Assembly: GCA_020072815.1 (NCBI GenBank)
Contig: JAIQGE010000011.1
Location: forward strand, 62,001 to 126,000
From: Terriglobia bacterium
GTDB lineage: Bacteria; Acidobacteriota; Terriglobia; Terriglobales; Acidobacteriaceae
DNA: 64,000 nt
Direction: 5' to 3'
Made by a program: the position numbers and the translations under genes. Shown one piece after another: positions 49,189-57,598 of this stretch. The notes beneath the pieces are model-generated. The model did no database searches. It had not been told where the DNA came from and saw nothing but the letters and a program-made list of their open reading frames with translations. Each line of letters starts with the position of its first letter. Position 1 is the stretch's first letter.

Positions 49189-49557
49189 TTGGTGATTTCA
49201 GCCGTCTTACTCTTCCTTCCGGCAAAATTTGCACCTTTCAATGTGCAGTTGCATGCGTTTCTCCAGTTTTTGGAAGCTACAAGCGAATCGCCCCTGGGCG
49301 CGCAACGGATCGACGTTCTGTCGCTCTTCCTGAGAAGGAGCATGCTGGTGGCGGTCGATAGACTGCTTGGCGGCGCTGCCGGAACCAGGACAGTGTCCAG
49401 TTCCATCCGCAGCTTGCTGTTCCAGTTGGGAGCTTTCGATCTTCGACCTGTAGTGGCAGTGTGCCTGGGATTGCTGATGGTCACCGCAGTAGCAGCCTTC
49501 TTGTCCGCGAGACGCGCCACCAAAGTGGATCCCCTGGTGGCGCTGCGCTACGAATGA
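49189..49557 (+). pseudogene. Remnant of a MacB/FtsX-like ABC permease
   Basis: Only the C-terminal transmembrane end remains: VSSSIRSLLFQLGAFDLRPVVAVCLGLLMVTAVAAFLSARRATKVDPLVALRYE, the signature ending of acidobacterial ADOP/MacB permeases. The first 60 residues do not match and no start is convincing. The rest of the usual 800-residue gene is absent. Confidence 0.7.
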
Positions 49558-49851
49558 AGGATGCAATTTCCGACGCTTTTTGCCCAATCACTTGCTTGCC
49601 GAAGTTTGCCTGAAAGCGCGTCCCAATGGGAGAATAAGCCTGTGCTTTTGAGCGGCTGGGAGGCTCGGTTTATTTAGTGTCCTGACCCGGCCCAAGGGCA
49701 TCAAAGTAATAGTAAGACTGCGGGCTTCAACAACCCCGCAGATCGGGCGCCTGAGTGCAAAACGGCGCAGTGGATCTGCTGGAGCCTGCGGATGCTTTCA
49801 ACATCCCCGTTCCGGGGCGTCAAGCTCCTGGGACTGAAGGCGGAAAAGAAA
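49558..49851. other. Intergenic region before nadA
   Basis: Almost 300 bases without a supported gene separate the permease remnant from nadA. No terminator or leader is evident. Confidence 0.45.
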
Positions 49852-50985
49852 ATGACGACCTTTGTTGCTCCATTGTCCGAGCGGGCGGAAATCTGTTCCC
49901 TCGACAACTATCTCGTACTCCCCGACCAAAGCATGGACGCGCGCATCGCTGCGGCCAAGGCCGCGCTGGGCGAGCGCGTGGTTGTTCTCGGTCACCACTA
50001 CCAGCGCGATGAAGTGATCCGCTTTGCCGATTTTCGCGGCGACTCCTACAAGCTCTCCCAGGAGGCTGCGCGCACCCAGGCAGAATACGTTGTCTTCTGC
50101 GGCGTGCACTTTATGGCGGAAAGCGCGGACGTGCTCGGCCACGGCGGCCAGCAGGTGATTCTGCCGGACATGAATGCCGGGTGTTCCATGGCCGACATGG
50201 CGGAGATTGGCCAGGTAGAAGCCGCCTGGAAACAGCTGGTCAAACAGGGCCTCACCGACGAACTGGGCCACGGCATTACGCCGCTTACGTACATGAACTC
50301 CACGGCGGCGATCAAGGCATTTTGCGGCGAGCGCGGCGGGCTGGTGTGCACGTCGTCGAATGCCGGTGCGGCGTTCCAGTGGGCGTTTGCCCGCAACGAG
50401 AAGATCTTCTTCCTGCCTGACCAGCATCTGGGCCGCAACACCGCCTACGCCATGGGAATCCCCCTGGAAGATTGCGTGGTGTGGGACCCGTTCAAAGTCC
50501 TGGGCGGGCTTACGCCGCAGCAACTGCGCGCGGCGAAAGTAATTCTGTGGAAGGGCCATTGCTCCGTCCACCAGCGCTTTTTGCCCGAACACGTGGACAA
50601 GGTCCGCGCAAAGCATCCCGACATCAAGGTCATCGTGCATCCGGAGTGCCGCTGGGAAGTTTGCCAAAAGGCTGACGGCGTGGGCTCCACCGAGGGGCTG
50701 ATCAAGATGATCAAAGAGTCCCCGGCGGGCAGCAAGTTTGCCGTGGGCACGGAGATCCATCTGGTCAACCGCGCGAGCAAAGAGTTTGCCAAGGACAACA
50801 AGATGGTCATCACCTTGGATGATTCCGGTTGCCTGTGCACGACAATGTTCCGAATTTCACCGCAGCATCTGTGCTGGTCGCTGGAGAACCTGGTGGACGG
50901 CCAGGTGGTGAACCGCATACAAGTGGCCGACGACGTGAAGCACTGGGCGCGGGTAGCGCTGGATAGGATGCTGGAAGTGAAGTAA
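49852..50985 (+). CDS. nadA: Quinolinate synthase
   Basis: VVVLGHHYQRDEVIRFADFRGDSYKLSQEAA, VVFCGVHFMAESADVL, VILPDMNAGCSMADMAE and the later Cys residues (HPECRWEVC) are the family marks; the three conserved cysteines hold a 4Fe-4S cluster. It condenses iminoaspartate with DHAP in NAD synthesis. The start ATG 49852 (MTTFVAPLSERAE) is chosen over the longer frame from 49792. No nadB or nadC is adjacent. Confidence 0.94.
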   Translation: MTTFVAPLSERAEICSLDNYLVLPDQSMDARIAAAKAALGERVVVLGHHYQRDEVIRFADFRGDSYKLSQEAARTQAEYVVFCGVHFMAESADVLGHGGQQVILPDMNAGCSMADMAEIGQVEAAWKQLVKQGLTDELGHGITPLTYMNSTAAIKAFCGERGGLVCTSSNAGAAFQWAFARNEKIFFLPDQHLGRNTAYAMGIPLEDCVVWDPFKVLGGLTPQQLRAAKVILWKGHCSVHQRFLPEHVDKVRAKHPDIKVIVHPECRWEVCQKADGVGSTEGLIKMIKESPAGSKFAVGTEIHLVNRASKEFAKDNKMVITLDDSGCLCTTMFRISPQHLCWSLENLVDGQVVNRIQVADDVKHWARVALDRMLEVK

Positions 50986-51029
50986 AGACCGTTCACCGCA
51001 AAGGACGCAAAGGGCGCAAAGAGAAATAA

Positions 51030-51476
51030 ATGGACAAACCCAAAACATTCACGCTGGAAGAAGCCCAGACGCTGGTGCCCGTGCTCAAGTCGTTGCTCAA
51101 GACGGCCATGGAGGGCAAGCGGACTATTGAGCAGGTGGAGCGCGAGTCGCTGGAACTGCATCGCCGCATCATAGAGAGCGGCGGGTTCCACGTGGACATC
51201 GTGAAGCGGGCGCGGCGGGTTGCGGTGCGCGACAAAGCCCTGCAAGAGACCAAAGACGCTCTGGCGGAGATTGATTCCATCGGCGTGCAGGTCAAGGACA
51301 TTGATATCGGCCTGCTGGATTTTCCCTGCGTGGTGGAGGGCGAGATCGTCCTGCTGTGCTGGAAGTACGGCGAAGACGAGATCGAATACTGGCACGGCGT
51401 GGAAGAAGGCTTCCGCGGACGCAAGCTGATTGATGAGCGGATCAGGAGCGGGAAGAAGAAAGAAAAGCCGAACTAG
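51030..51476 (+). CDS. DUF2203 domain protein (148 aa)
   Basis: KPKTFTLEEAQTLVPVLKSLLK and GVQVKDIDIGLLDFPCVVEGEIVLLCWKYGEDEIEYWHGVEEGFRGRKLID match the DUF2203 family, known in bacteria without a defined role. The first part is a helical coiled coil. It follows nadA by 44 bases and may share its transcript. Confidence 0.85.
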   Translation: MDKPKTFTLEEAQTLVPVLKSLLKTAMEGKRTIEQVERESLELHRRIIESGGFHVDIVKRARRVAVRDKALQETKDALAEIDSIGVQVKDIDIGLLDFPCVVEGEIVLLCWKYGEDEIEYWHGVEEGFRGRKLIDERIRSGKKKEKPN

Positions 51477-51685
51477 CAGAAGATTGCCAGAATCGCCGAA
51501 AATGCCAAAATTGCCAGGATTGAACGAACGTTGCTGAGTCCTAAGGAGCGCGGGAAGATGCGGTCATCGCCCAACAGGCTCGGCGTCCACCTGTCCTGAT
51601 TATGGGACGCGCATGTCCAGCCGGACAATTCCGCGTCATCTGTTTCCGGGGCGCAAGGGCTGCTATATTTGTGTTCAGGATTCCA

Positions 51686-52798
51686 ATGAAATTCCAGAGT
51701 ATAAGGCGAGTCGCCAGGCGCGCGCGCATGGCTGTCTGCGCGGTTGCCGCGCTGGCGAGCGTGCTCAGTTTGCCGGGATGCGGGGGCGGCACGTCGGGCA
51801 AGACGGAGTATCTCTACGTCGCCGTGCCGGAGGCGTCACTGCGCGACCACGTTTCCACCATCTACAACAAGACCGGACTGGCGCACAACGGTGAGCGGTT
51901 GCTAGTGCTGGAGCGGATGCAGAACCGGCGCTTTGTTCGCGTGCGCACGCCGCGCGGAGAAGAAGGCTGGGTGCAAGAGCGCCTTCTGGCCGACCAGCAG
52001 ACTTTCGACCAGTTCCAGCGGCTGGCCGAGCAGTACAAGACGTCGCTGCCGCAGGGCACGGCGACGGTGGAGTTGCAGGTGAAAGTCCACGTGCTGCCGG
52101 GGAGGAAAGCCGGCTACCTTTATTTGCTGAACGAGAAGCAGAAAGTGGAGTTGCTGGAACGGCGCGCGGCCGCGCGCAACGCCACCGCGGCACAGATGGA
52201 GAAACAGCAGAAAGACAAAGACAAGGACGCCGATGCGGACAGCGATGACGAAAAGGACAGCAGCACGCCTGACGTGGTGATGGAAGATTGGTGGCTGGTC
52301 CGCGACACGCAAAAACGCGTGGGTTGGGTGCTGGGACGCACGCTGTACCTGGACATCCCAATTGAGATTGCGCAGTACGCGGAAGGCAGCCGCGTGATCG
52401 GCGCGTTCCCGCTGGATGAAGTCCAGGACGGCGACAAGAAGGTCCCCGAGTACCTGGCGCTGCTGACCGAGAATAAGGACGGACTGGCGGCGGACTTCAC
52501 CCAGGTCCGGGTGTACACCTGGAACACACGCAAACATCGCTACGAGACGGCGTACCGCGAAAAGAACTTGTCCGGTTCGCTCCCGGTGGAGATGGGGCGC
52601 CAGGATTTTGGCGGCAAAGAAGGCACGCTGCGGACCTTTACCCTGCGCCTGAAAGACGATGACGGCAAAGCCCGCCAGCAGCTGTACAAGTTCAACCCGC
52701 CGATGGTGCGCAAAGCCTATGCGCCGGGCGAAGAGCCTCCGGCCAAGCCCAAGAAGAAGCGCGGGGAGAGTACGTCGCGGGGCCATCGCCAGGGGTAA
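51686..52798 (+). CDS. SH3-like domain lipoprotein (370 aa)
   Basis: MAVCAVAALASVLSLPGCGGG is a lipoprotein signal with lipobox. The mature part begins with an SH3-like fold (LYVAVPEASLRDHVS, TGLAHNGERLLVLERMQNRRFVRVRTPRGEEGWVQERLL). A charged Lys/Asp-rich linker (KQQKDKDKDADADSDDEKD) and a second beta-rich domain follow. It probably binds envelope components. ATG 51686 is chosen because the signal follows; the frame opens at 51602. Confidence 0.75.
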   Translation: MKFQSIRRVARRARMAVCAVAALASVLSLPGCGGGTSGKTEYLYVAVPEASLRDHVSTIYNKTGLAHNGERLLVLERMQNRRFVRVRTPRGEEGWVQERLLADQQTFDQFQRLAEQYKTSLPQGTATVELQVKVHVLPGRKAGYLYLLNEKQKVELLERRAAARNATAAQMEKQQKDKDKDADADSDDEKDSSTPDVVMEDWWLVRDTQKRVGWVLGRTLYLDIPIEIAQYAEGSRVIGAFPLDEVQDGDKKVPEYLALLTENKDGLAADFTQVRVYTWNTRKHRYETAYREKNLSGSLPVEMGRQDFGGKEGTLRTFTLRLKDDDGKARQQLYKFNPPMVRKAYAPGEEPPAKPKKKRGESTSRGHRQG

Positions 52799-52907
52799 GG
52801 CGGTCTCGGCAGGCCAGTTTTTTGGCCGCAATCCATCCATTTTATTCAGAACATTCCTGTTAACCTCAGGTTCGCCCCATTCGTTCTAGTGCTGGAGGTC
52901 GAACATT

Positions 52908-53345
52908 ATGGATGCATTCGTGAGCAGCCAATTGAAAGAATGGGCCCTATTGCTGACGTTCATTGCCATGTGGGTTTGGATCGCCTACATTGTCACCACG
53001 GGCTTGCGACGCAGGCAGCAAACGTCCATGCAGAAGGCGTTGCTGGAAAAGTTTGCGTCGGCGCATGACTTTGCCGAGTTCATGCAGTCGCCGGCGGGGC
53101 AGAAATATGTGATGAGCTTTACTGATGCCGTCACCAGTCCGCGGCAGGCGATCTTGAAAACCGTGCAGATCGGGATGGTGCTGGCGTTTGCCGGTGTGGG
53201 ATTGCTGGGGGCCGCCCTGCGCAATCGGCTCTGGTTTGTGGACATTCTCGGGATGCTTTCCATTTGCATGGGCGCGGGCTTTCTGGTTTCGGCTGTCGTC
53301 TCGTACTTTATCGCGAGAAAAATGGATGCGGGAGTGAAGGAGTGA
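52908..53345 (+). CDS. Small membrane protein (145 aa)
   Basis: Three hydrophobic segments are visible: WALLLTFIAMWVWIAYIVTTG, VQIGMVLAFAGVGLLGAALR and ILGMLSICMGAGFLVSAVVSYFIA. A conserved-looking loop LEKFASAHDFAEFMQSPAGQKYVMSFTD sits between the first two. No family is recognised. It precedes the sigma factor gene closely, so it may belong to the same unit. Confidence 0.7.
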   Translation: MDAFVSSQLKEWALLLTFIAMWVWIAYIVTTGLRRRQQTSMQKALLEKFASAHDFAEFMQSPAGQKYVMSFTDAVTSPRQAILKTVQIGMVLAFAGVGLLGAALRNRLWFVDILGMLSICMGAGFLVSAVVSYFIARKMDAGVKE

Positions 53346-53382
53346 GGGCTTGGTTGCCATAACCGGAGAACGGCAAATCCTG

Positions 53383-53916
53383 ATGGCCATGACCAAAACA
53401 CGCAGCGATGCCGCGCGCGAGGAGCAGGCGGCGCAGGCGGAATTTGAGATCTTCTATCTGCGGACGGCGCGGACGCTGCATGGCTACCTGTGCCGGCTGA
53501 GCCGCGATCCGGCCACGGCGGATGAAGTCCTGCAGGACGCTTACATCCGCATGATCGCAGTACCCTCCATGGACGAAGCCGGCCGCAAGGCCTACCTTTA
53601 CACCACGGCCACCAACATCCTGCGCGACCGCTGGCGGCGGCAGAAGCGCGAACGCGAATGGACTGAACAGAGCAGCGTGACGGAAGAAACCCACCAGAAT
53701 TTCAACCTTCCCGTGGACATGGCGGCGGTGTTCGACCAACTGGGCGCGCAGGAACGCGCCGTGCTGTGGCTGGCCCACGTGGAAGAGATGAGCCACAAGG
53801 AAATCAGCGCTATTCTAGGCGTGAAAGAGCAGAGCGTCCGGGTGATGGTATTCCGCGCGCGAGAGAAAGCGAAAGACTTGCTGGAAAAAGCAGGGTTCAG
53901 AGGGTCCCATGAGTAA
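53383..53916 (+). CDS. ECF-type RNA polymerase sigma factor
   Basis: Sigma region 2 reads FEIFYLRTARTLHGYLCRLSRDPATADEVLQDAYIRM and KAYLYTTATNILRDRWRRQ, region 4 reads LGAQERAVLWLAHVEEMSHKEISAILGVKEQSVRVMVFRAREK. The group is ECF type (no region 1.1 or 3). The start is uncertain: ATG 53383 and 53389 are in frame, TTG 53350 is earlier. The next gene overlaps its end by 8 bases and encodes a membrane protein that may act as its anti-sigma. Confidence 0.9.
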   Translation: MAMTKTRSDAAREEQAAQAEFEIFYLRTARTLHGYLCRLSRDPATADEVLQDAYIRMIAVPSMDEAGRKAYLYTTATNILRDRWRRQKREREWTEQSSVTEETHQNFNLPVDMAAVFDQLGAQERAVLWLAHVEEMSHKEISAILGVKEQSVRVMVFRAREKAKDLLEKAGFRGSHE

Positions 53917-54256
53917 TGATTTTCAATTTGATGCTCTGATCAAGAAGATGGCCGACGATCATCGGCCGCAACTGCCCAGCCCGGGACTGATCTGGTGGCG
54001 GGCGCAAGTCCTCAAAAAACTGGAAGCAAAAGAGCGGGTTGAACGTCCCATGGCGATCATGCGGATGGTGGTGTCCGCGGTGGGCGCCGCGTTGTTACTG
54101 GGATTGGTGGCCGTGAATTGGCTGACGTTTCATGCCGGAACTCAGCAGAGCAATCTCATCCTGCTGCTGGCCGTGGCGGTTGCTGCCGCAGCCGCGATTA
54201 TCTTTGCCACCAGTTTGCGGACATTCAAGGTGCGAGATTCCAGCTTCCACCAATAG
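53909..54256 (+). CDS. Two-helix membrane protein, possible anti-sigma (115 aa)
   Basis: Residues 1-45 are soluble and helical (DFQFDALIKKMADDHRPQLPSPGLIWWRAQVLKKLEAKERV). Two membrane segments follow (VVSAVGAALLLGLVAVNWL, NLILLLAVAVAAAAAIIFATS). Overlap with the sigma gene indicates coupling, and the soluble head could bind the sigma factor. No known anti-sigma motif (HxxxCxxC) is seen. Confidence 0.65.
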   Translation: MSNDFQFDALIKKMADDHRPQLPSPGLIWWRAQVLKKLEAKERVERPMAIMRMVVSAVGAALLLGLVAVNWLTFHAGTQQSNLILLLAVAVAAAAAIIFATSLRTFKVRDSSFHQ

Positions 54257-54293
54257 CGAAGCTCTGGTAGTATGCCGTCGCTCGGAGGAACGC

Positions 54294-54521
54294 ATGGAAG
54301 ATCTTGGAATTGTCCTGTCGCTGGCGATGCTGGTTGTGAGCATCATCCTGATCATCGCGCAGCTGCGGCTTTTCAGCATTGACCGCACGCTGAAAAGCAT
54401 TCTTGCCGTCTTGTCCCAGCAAAACCCACAATCGTCGCAGGCGCCGCCGGATGCCCAAGACATCGAGGCCCAGCGCGCCAAAATCGCCGAGGTCCAGAAA
54501 AACTGGCCGGGATACAAGTGA
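54294..54521 (+). CDS. Small single-pass membrane protein (75 aa)
   Basis: A strong CGGAGGAAC site precedes the ATG. One transmembrane helix (DLGIVLSLAMLVVSIILIIAQ) is followed by a cytoplasmic or periplasmic tail with Gln/Pro-rich sequence and KIAEVQKNWPGYK. No family is recognised. It lies 37 bases after the putative anti-sigma gene. Confidence 0.6.
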   Translation: MEDLGIVLSLAMLVVSIILIIAQLRLFSIDRTLKSILAVLSQQNPQSSQAPPDAQDIEAQRAKIAEVQKNWPGYK

Positions 54522-54543
54522 GCAGCGGCGATAGGATGCCGCG

Positions 54544-55710
54544 CTAGGAATAGAATTCAGCGATGGATTCCACCACGTGGCGCTGTTCCGCCTCTTCCAG
54601 TTCGGGGAACATGGGCAGCGCCAGGACTTCAGCGGCGGCCAGCTCGGCTTCCGGCAGATCGCCTTTCGCGTTGCCCAGGTAGCTGAAGCACTTTTGCAGG
54701 TGCAGGGGCACGGGATAGTAAATCTCTGAGCCAACGCCGCGGTCTTTGAGGAAGTCTCGCAGCTTGTCGCGCTGCTGCACGCGAACCACGTATTGATGGT
54801 AGATGTGGTGAGCTTCCTTGCGGGTCTTGAGCAATGTCACGGGGGCGGGCGAGTTGGCTCCGGTCCGGGTGAGTCCAGCGGCGGCGAATAGCTGATCGTA
54901 AATCTTTGCCCGCTGGCGGCGAGCATCATTCCAGCGCGGCAGATAGCGCATCTTCACCCGCAGCACCGCGGCTTGGATGGAATCCATGCGGCTGTTGGCG
55001 CCGATTTCATCGTGGTAATAGCGCTGCTTGGCGCCGTGATTGCGCAACGAGCGCACGTGTTCGGCGAGTACAGGGTCGCTGGTGGTGAGGACGCCGGCAT
55101 CGCCAAAAGCGCTTAAGTTCTTGGTGGGATAAAAACTGAACGCTGCGGCATCGCCCAGCGCGCCGGCGGGTTTTCCGTTCCACGATGCTCCCACGGCCTG
55201 CGCGGCATCCTCAATTACGCGAAGCTTGAATTCAGCTGCGAGTCGCCCGAGGGCATCCATGTCCGCACACTGGCCGTAAAGATGCACGGGCATGATGGCA
55301 TGGCGGCGCGGCGCGGAGCTTCGCAGGGCCTGGGCAACTTTGGCGGGATCAATATTCAGTGTTTCCCGATCAACGTCCACGAACACCGGACGGGCGCCGG
55401 CGCGGAGGATGGAACTGGCGGTGGCAAAGAAACTAAAAGGCGTGGTGATGACCGAATCGCCGTTGGTGACGCCGGCGGCGGCCATCGCCAGCCAGAGGGC
55501 GTCCGTGCCGGAGGCGCAGGCCACGGATTCGGTGGTCCCGCAGAGGGCGGCAAACTCCCGCTCAAAGGCCGTAACTTCATCACCCAGAATGTACTTCTGC
55601 GAGTCGCAGACCCGGGTGACCGCCGCCAGGACTTCTTCGCGCAGGCCGGCATATTGGCGCGCCAAGTCCAGCATAGGCACTTCCAGCGACTTTTGGCTCG
55701 CGGTTTTCAC
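54544..55710 (-). CDS. DegT/DnrJ/EryC1/StrS-family aminotransferase
   Basis: VPMLDLARQYAGLREEVLAAV, ILGDEVTAFEREFAALCG, CASGTDALWLAMAAAGV, VIEDAAQAVGA and the PLP-lysine motif SFYPTKNLSAFGDAG identify the family. Members make amino sugars for surface polysaccharides or antibiotics. The length of 388 is normal. No sugar-nucleotide genes lie nearby, so the substrate is unknown. Confidence 0.93.
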   Translation of the reverse strand: MKTASQKSLEVPMLDLARQYAGLREEVLAAVTRVCDSQKYILGDEVTAFEREFAALCGTTESVACASGTDALWLAMAAAGVTNGDSVITTPFSFFATASSILRAGARPVFVDVDRETLNIDPAKVAQALRSSAPRRHAIMPVHLYGQCADMDALGRLAAEFKLRVIEDAAQAVGASWNGKPAGALGDAAAFSFYPTKNLSAFGDAGVLTTSDPVLAEHVRSLRNHGAKQRYYHDEIGANSRMDSIQAAVLRVKMRYLPRWNDARRQRAKIYDQLFAAAGLTRTGANSPAPVTLLKTRKEAHHIYHQYVVRVQQRDKLRDFLKDRGVGSEIYYPVPLHLQKCFSYLGNAKGDLPEAELAAAEVLALPMFPELEEAEQRHVVESIAEFYS

Positions 55711-55757
55711 AAGGGTATGAAGTGGATTTTAGCATCCCAAATGGGGCTAAGGTACTT

Positions 55758-55786
55758 TTGCCGATAGACCCATGAAAAGCTACAAT
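55758..55786 (+). promoter_or_regulatory. hfq promoter
   Basis: TTGCCG (55758-55763), a 17-base spacer and TACAAT (55781-55786). The message would carry about 75 untranslated bases, with AGGAGAAAG before the hfq ATG. Confidence 0.65.
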
Positions 55787-55866
55787 GTATCCAGCCGTAA
55801 GATGTAAGGTAAGAAAGCTGTTTCCCTTGAGTTCCAGGTAGAACTTAACAGGAGAAAGATCGGCAA

Positions 55867-56151
55867 ATGGAAACCAAGCCGGCACAAAACATACAGGACT
55901 CCTTTTTGAACACTGCGCGAAAGGACAAGACGCAGGTCACCATCTACCTTTTGAGCGGAGTCAAGCTGACGGGCCGCATACGGTCGTTCGACAAGTACTC
56001 GGTCGTCCTGGAAACCAACAATCAGGAGCAGCTCATCTTCAAACATGCCATCTCCACGGTGGTCATGTCCAAGGGAAGCCACCATGATGTCCGCGGGGGA
56101 CATCATGCGGGAGCTGAAGCCGAGCACGCACCGGCCAAAGTAGAGGGCTAA
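55867..56151 (+). CDS. hfq: RNA chaperone Hfq
   Basis: [61 protein letters not shown] carries the Sm1 and Sm2 motifs of Hfq, including the distal and proximal RNA-binding residues. The C-terminal tail is His/Gly/Ala-rich. Hfq forms a hexamer and matches small RNAs to messages. It lies 42 bases before hflX, the classic hfq-hflX pair. Confidence 0.97.
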   Translation: METKPAQNIQDSFLNTARKDKTQVTIYLLSGVKLTGRIRSFDKYSVVLETNNQEQLIFKHAISTVVMSKGSHHDVRGGHHAGAEAEHAPAKVEG

Positions 56152-56193
56152 TCTATTCCTGGGCCGCGTTCCCGCTTTCGTAAACCGGCGGGT

Positions 56194-57579
56194 ATGTCCA
56201 CCGGTCGCGACCGGCCGGAGCGAGCATTCCTGGTGGCGGTGGAGTTTCGCCACCGTTCGCGCACGGACCGCGACGTGGAGCTGCCGCCCAGCGCCGTGCT
56301 GGCCCGCGATGCCGCGCGCCACACGGAAACCCAGCAGCCGGACGCGGGACCTTCTCCGCGGCTGCGTCCTGGCCTAGAAGAATCTCTGGCGGAGTTCCGC
56401 GAACTGGCAACTTCTGCCGGCGCGGAGATTGTGGGCGAGTTCATACAGCGCCGCGACCGGCCTGATCCCGCCACGCTGATGGGCATCGGCAAATTACAGG
56501 AGATTGCCGGAGCCGTAGCGTCAGCGCAAGCCGACCTGGTGCTGATTGACCACGATCTCTCGCCTTCCCAGCAACGCAATATTGAAAACGAAGTGAATGC
56601 GCGGGTGATTGACCGCACCCAGCTTATCCTGGACATTTTTGCCCGCCACGCTCGCAGTCGTGAAGGCCAGTTGCAAGTGGAACTGGCGCAGCTGGAGTAC
56701 ATGTTGCCCCGGCTGGCCGGGCGCGGCATTGAGATGTCACAACTGGGCGGCGGCATCGGCACGCGCGGTCCGGGTGAAACGCAACTGGAGACCGACCGCC
56801 GCAAGATTTACCGGCGCATTCGCCACATCAAGCAGCAGGTGGAAGAAGTGCGGCGGGTGCGGGCGCAACAGCGGCAGCGCCGGGAATCCGTCCCGCTGCC
56901 CACGGTGGCGCTGGTCGGCTACACCAATGCCGGCAAGTCAACGCTGTTCAACGCGCTGACGGATGCCGGCGTGGTTGCTTCGTCGCGCATGTTTGCCACG
57001 CTGGACCCGACCATCCGCGGGATTACGCTTCCCAGCAAGCGCCGCGTGCTGCTGTCAGACACGGTAGGTTTTATCCGCAGCCTGCCGACCACGCTGGTGA
57101 CCGCCTTCCGCGCCACGCTGGAAGAAGTGCAGCGCGCCGCGCTGCTGCTGCACGTTTGCGACGTGACCAGCCCGGTGGCGCAGGAGCAGCAACAGCAGGT
57201 GGAGAAAGTGCTGAAGGACCTGGAAGTCCAGAACACGCCGCAGATCCGCGTGATGAACAAGATTGACTTGCTGCCGGAAGCACAGCGGCGGTCGCTGGCC
57301 AGTACGCCTTCCACGGTGTACATTTCGTCGGCCCAGCGCCTGGGTTTGGACGATCTCCAAGCGGCGATTGACCAGCGGATCAGCATTGACGCTTTGCGCC
57401 ACCTGCGCCTGCGTATCCCGCAGAGCGAAGGCAAGCTGCTGGCGCAGATTGAGGCCCGCGCGCACGTGGTGAAGCGGGCTTACCGCGATGCGACAGTGCA
57501 ACTGGAAGTGGACGCGCCGGAATCGCTGGCACGCGCGCTGGATGCGTATGTGGTCAAGCCGCGGGCTAAGAAGAAATAA
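56194..57579 (+). CDS. hflX: GTPase HflX
   Basis: The N-terminal HflX domain (FRELATSAGAEIVGEFIQRRDRPDPATLMGIGKLQEIAGAV) is followed by GGGIGTRGPGETQLETDRR. The G domain has VALVGYTNAGKSTLFNALT (P-loop), DTVGFIRSLP (G3) and NKIDL (G4). It binds ribosomes and rescues stalled or heat-damaged ones. ATG 56194 has a poor ribosome binding site. The 461-residue length is usual. Confidence 0.96.
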   Translation: MSTGRDRPERAFLVAVEFRHRSRTDRDVELPPSAVLARDAARHTETQQPDAGPSPRLRPGLEESLAEFRELATSAGAEIVGEFIQRRDRPDPATLMGIGKLQEIAGAVASAQADLVLIDHDLSPSQQRNIENEVNARVIDRTQLILDIFARHARSREGQLQVELAQLEYMLPRLAGRGIEMSQLGGGIGTRGPGETQLETDRRKIYRRIRHIKQQVEEVRRVRAQQRQRRESVPLPTVALVGYTNAGKSTLFNALTDAGVVASSRMFATLDPTIRGITLPSKRRVLLSDTVGFIRSLPTTLVTAFRATLEEVQRAALLLHVCDVTSPVAQEQQQQVEKVLKDLEVQNTPQIRVMNKIDLLPEAQRRSLASTPSTVYISSAQRLGLDDLQAAIDQRISIDALRHLRLRIPQSEGKLLAQIEARAHVVKRAYRDATVQLEVDAPESLARALDAYVVKPRAKKK

Positions 57580-57598
57580 CCGCGACCCATTTGACCAT

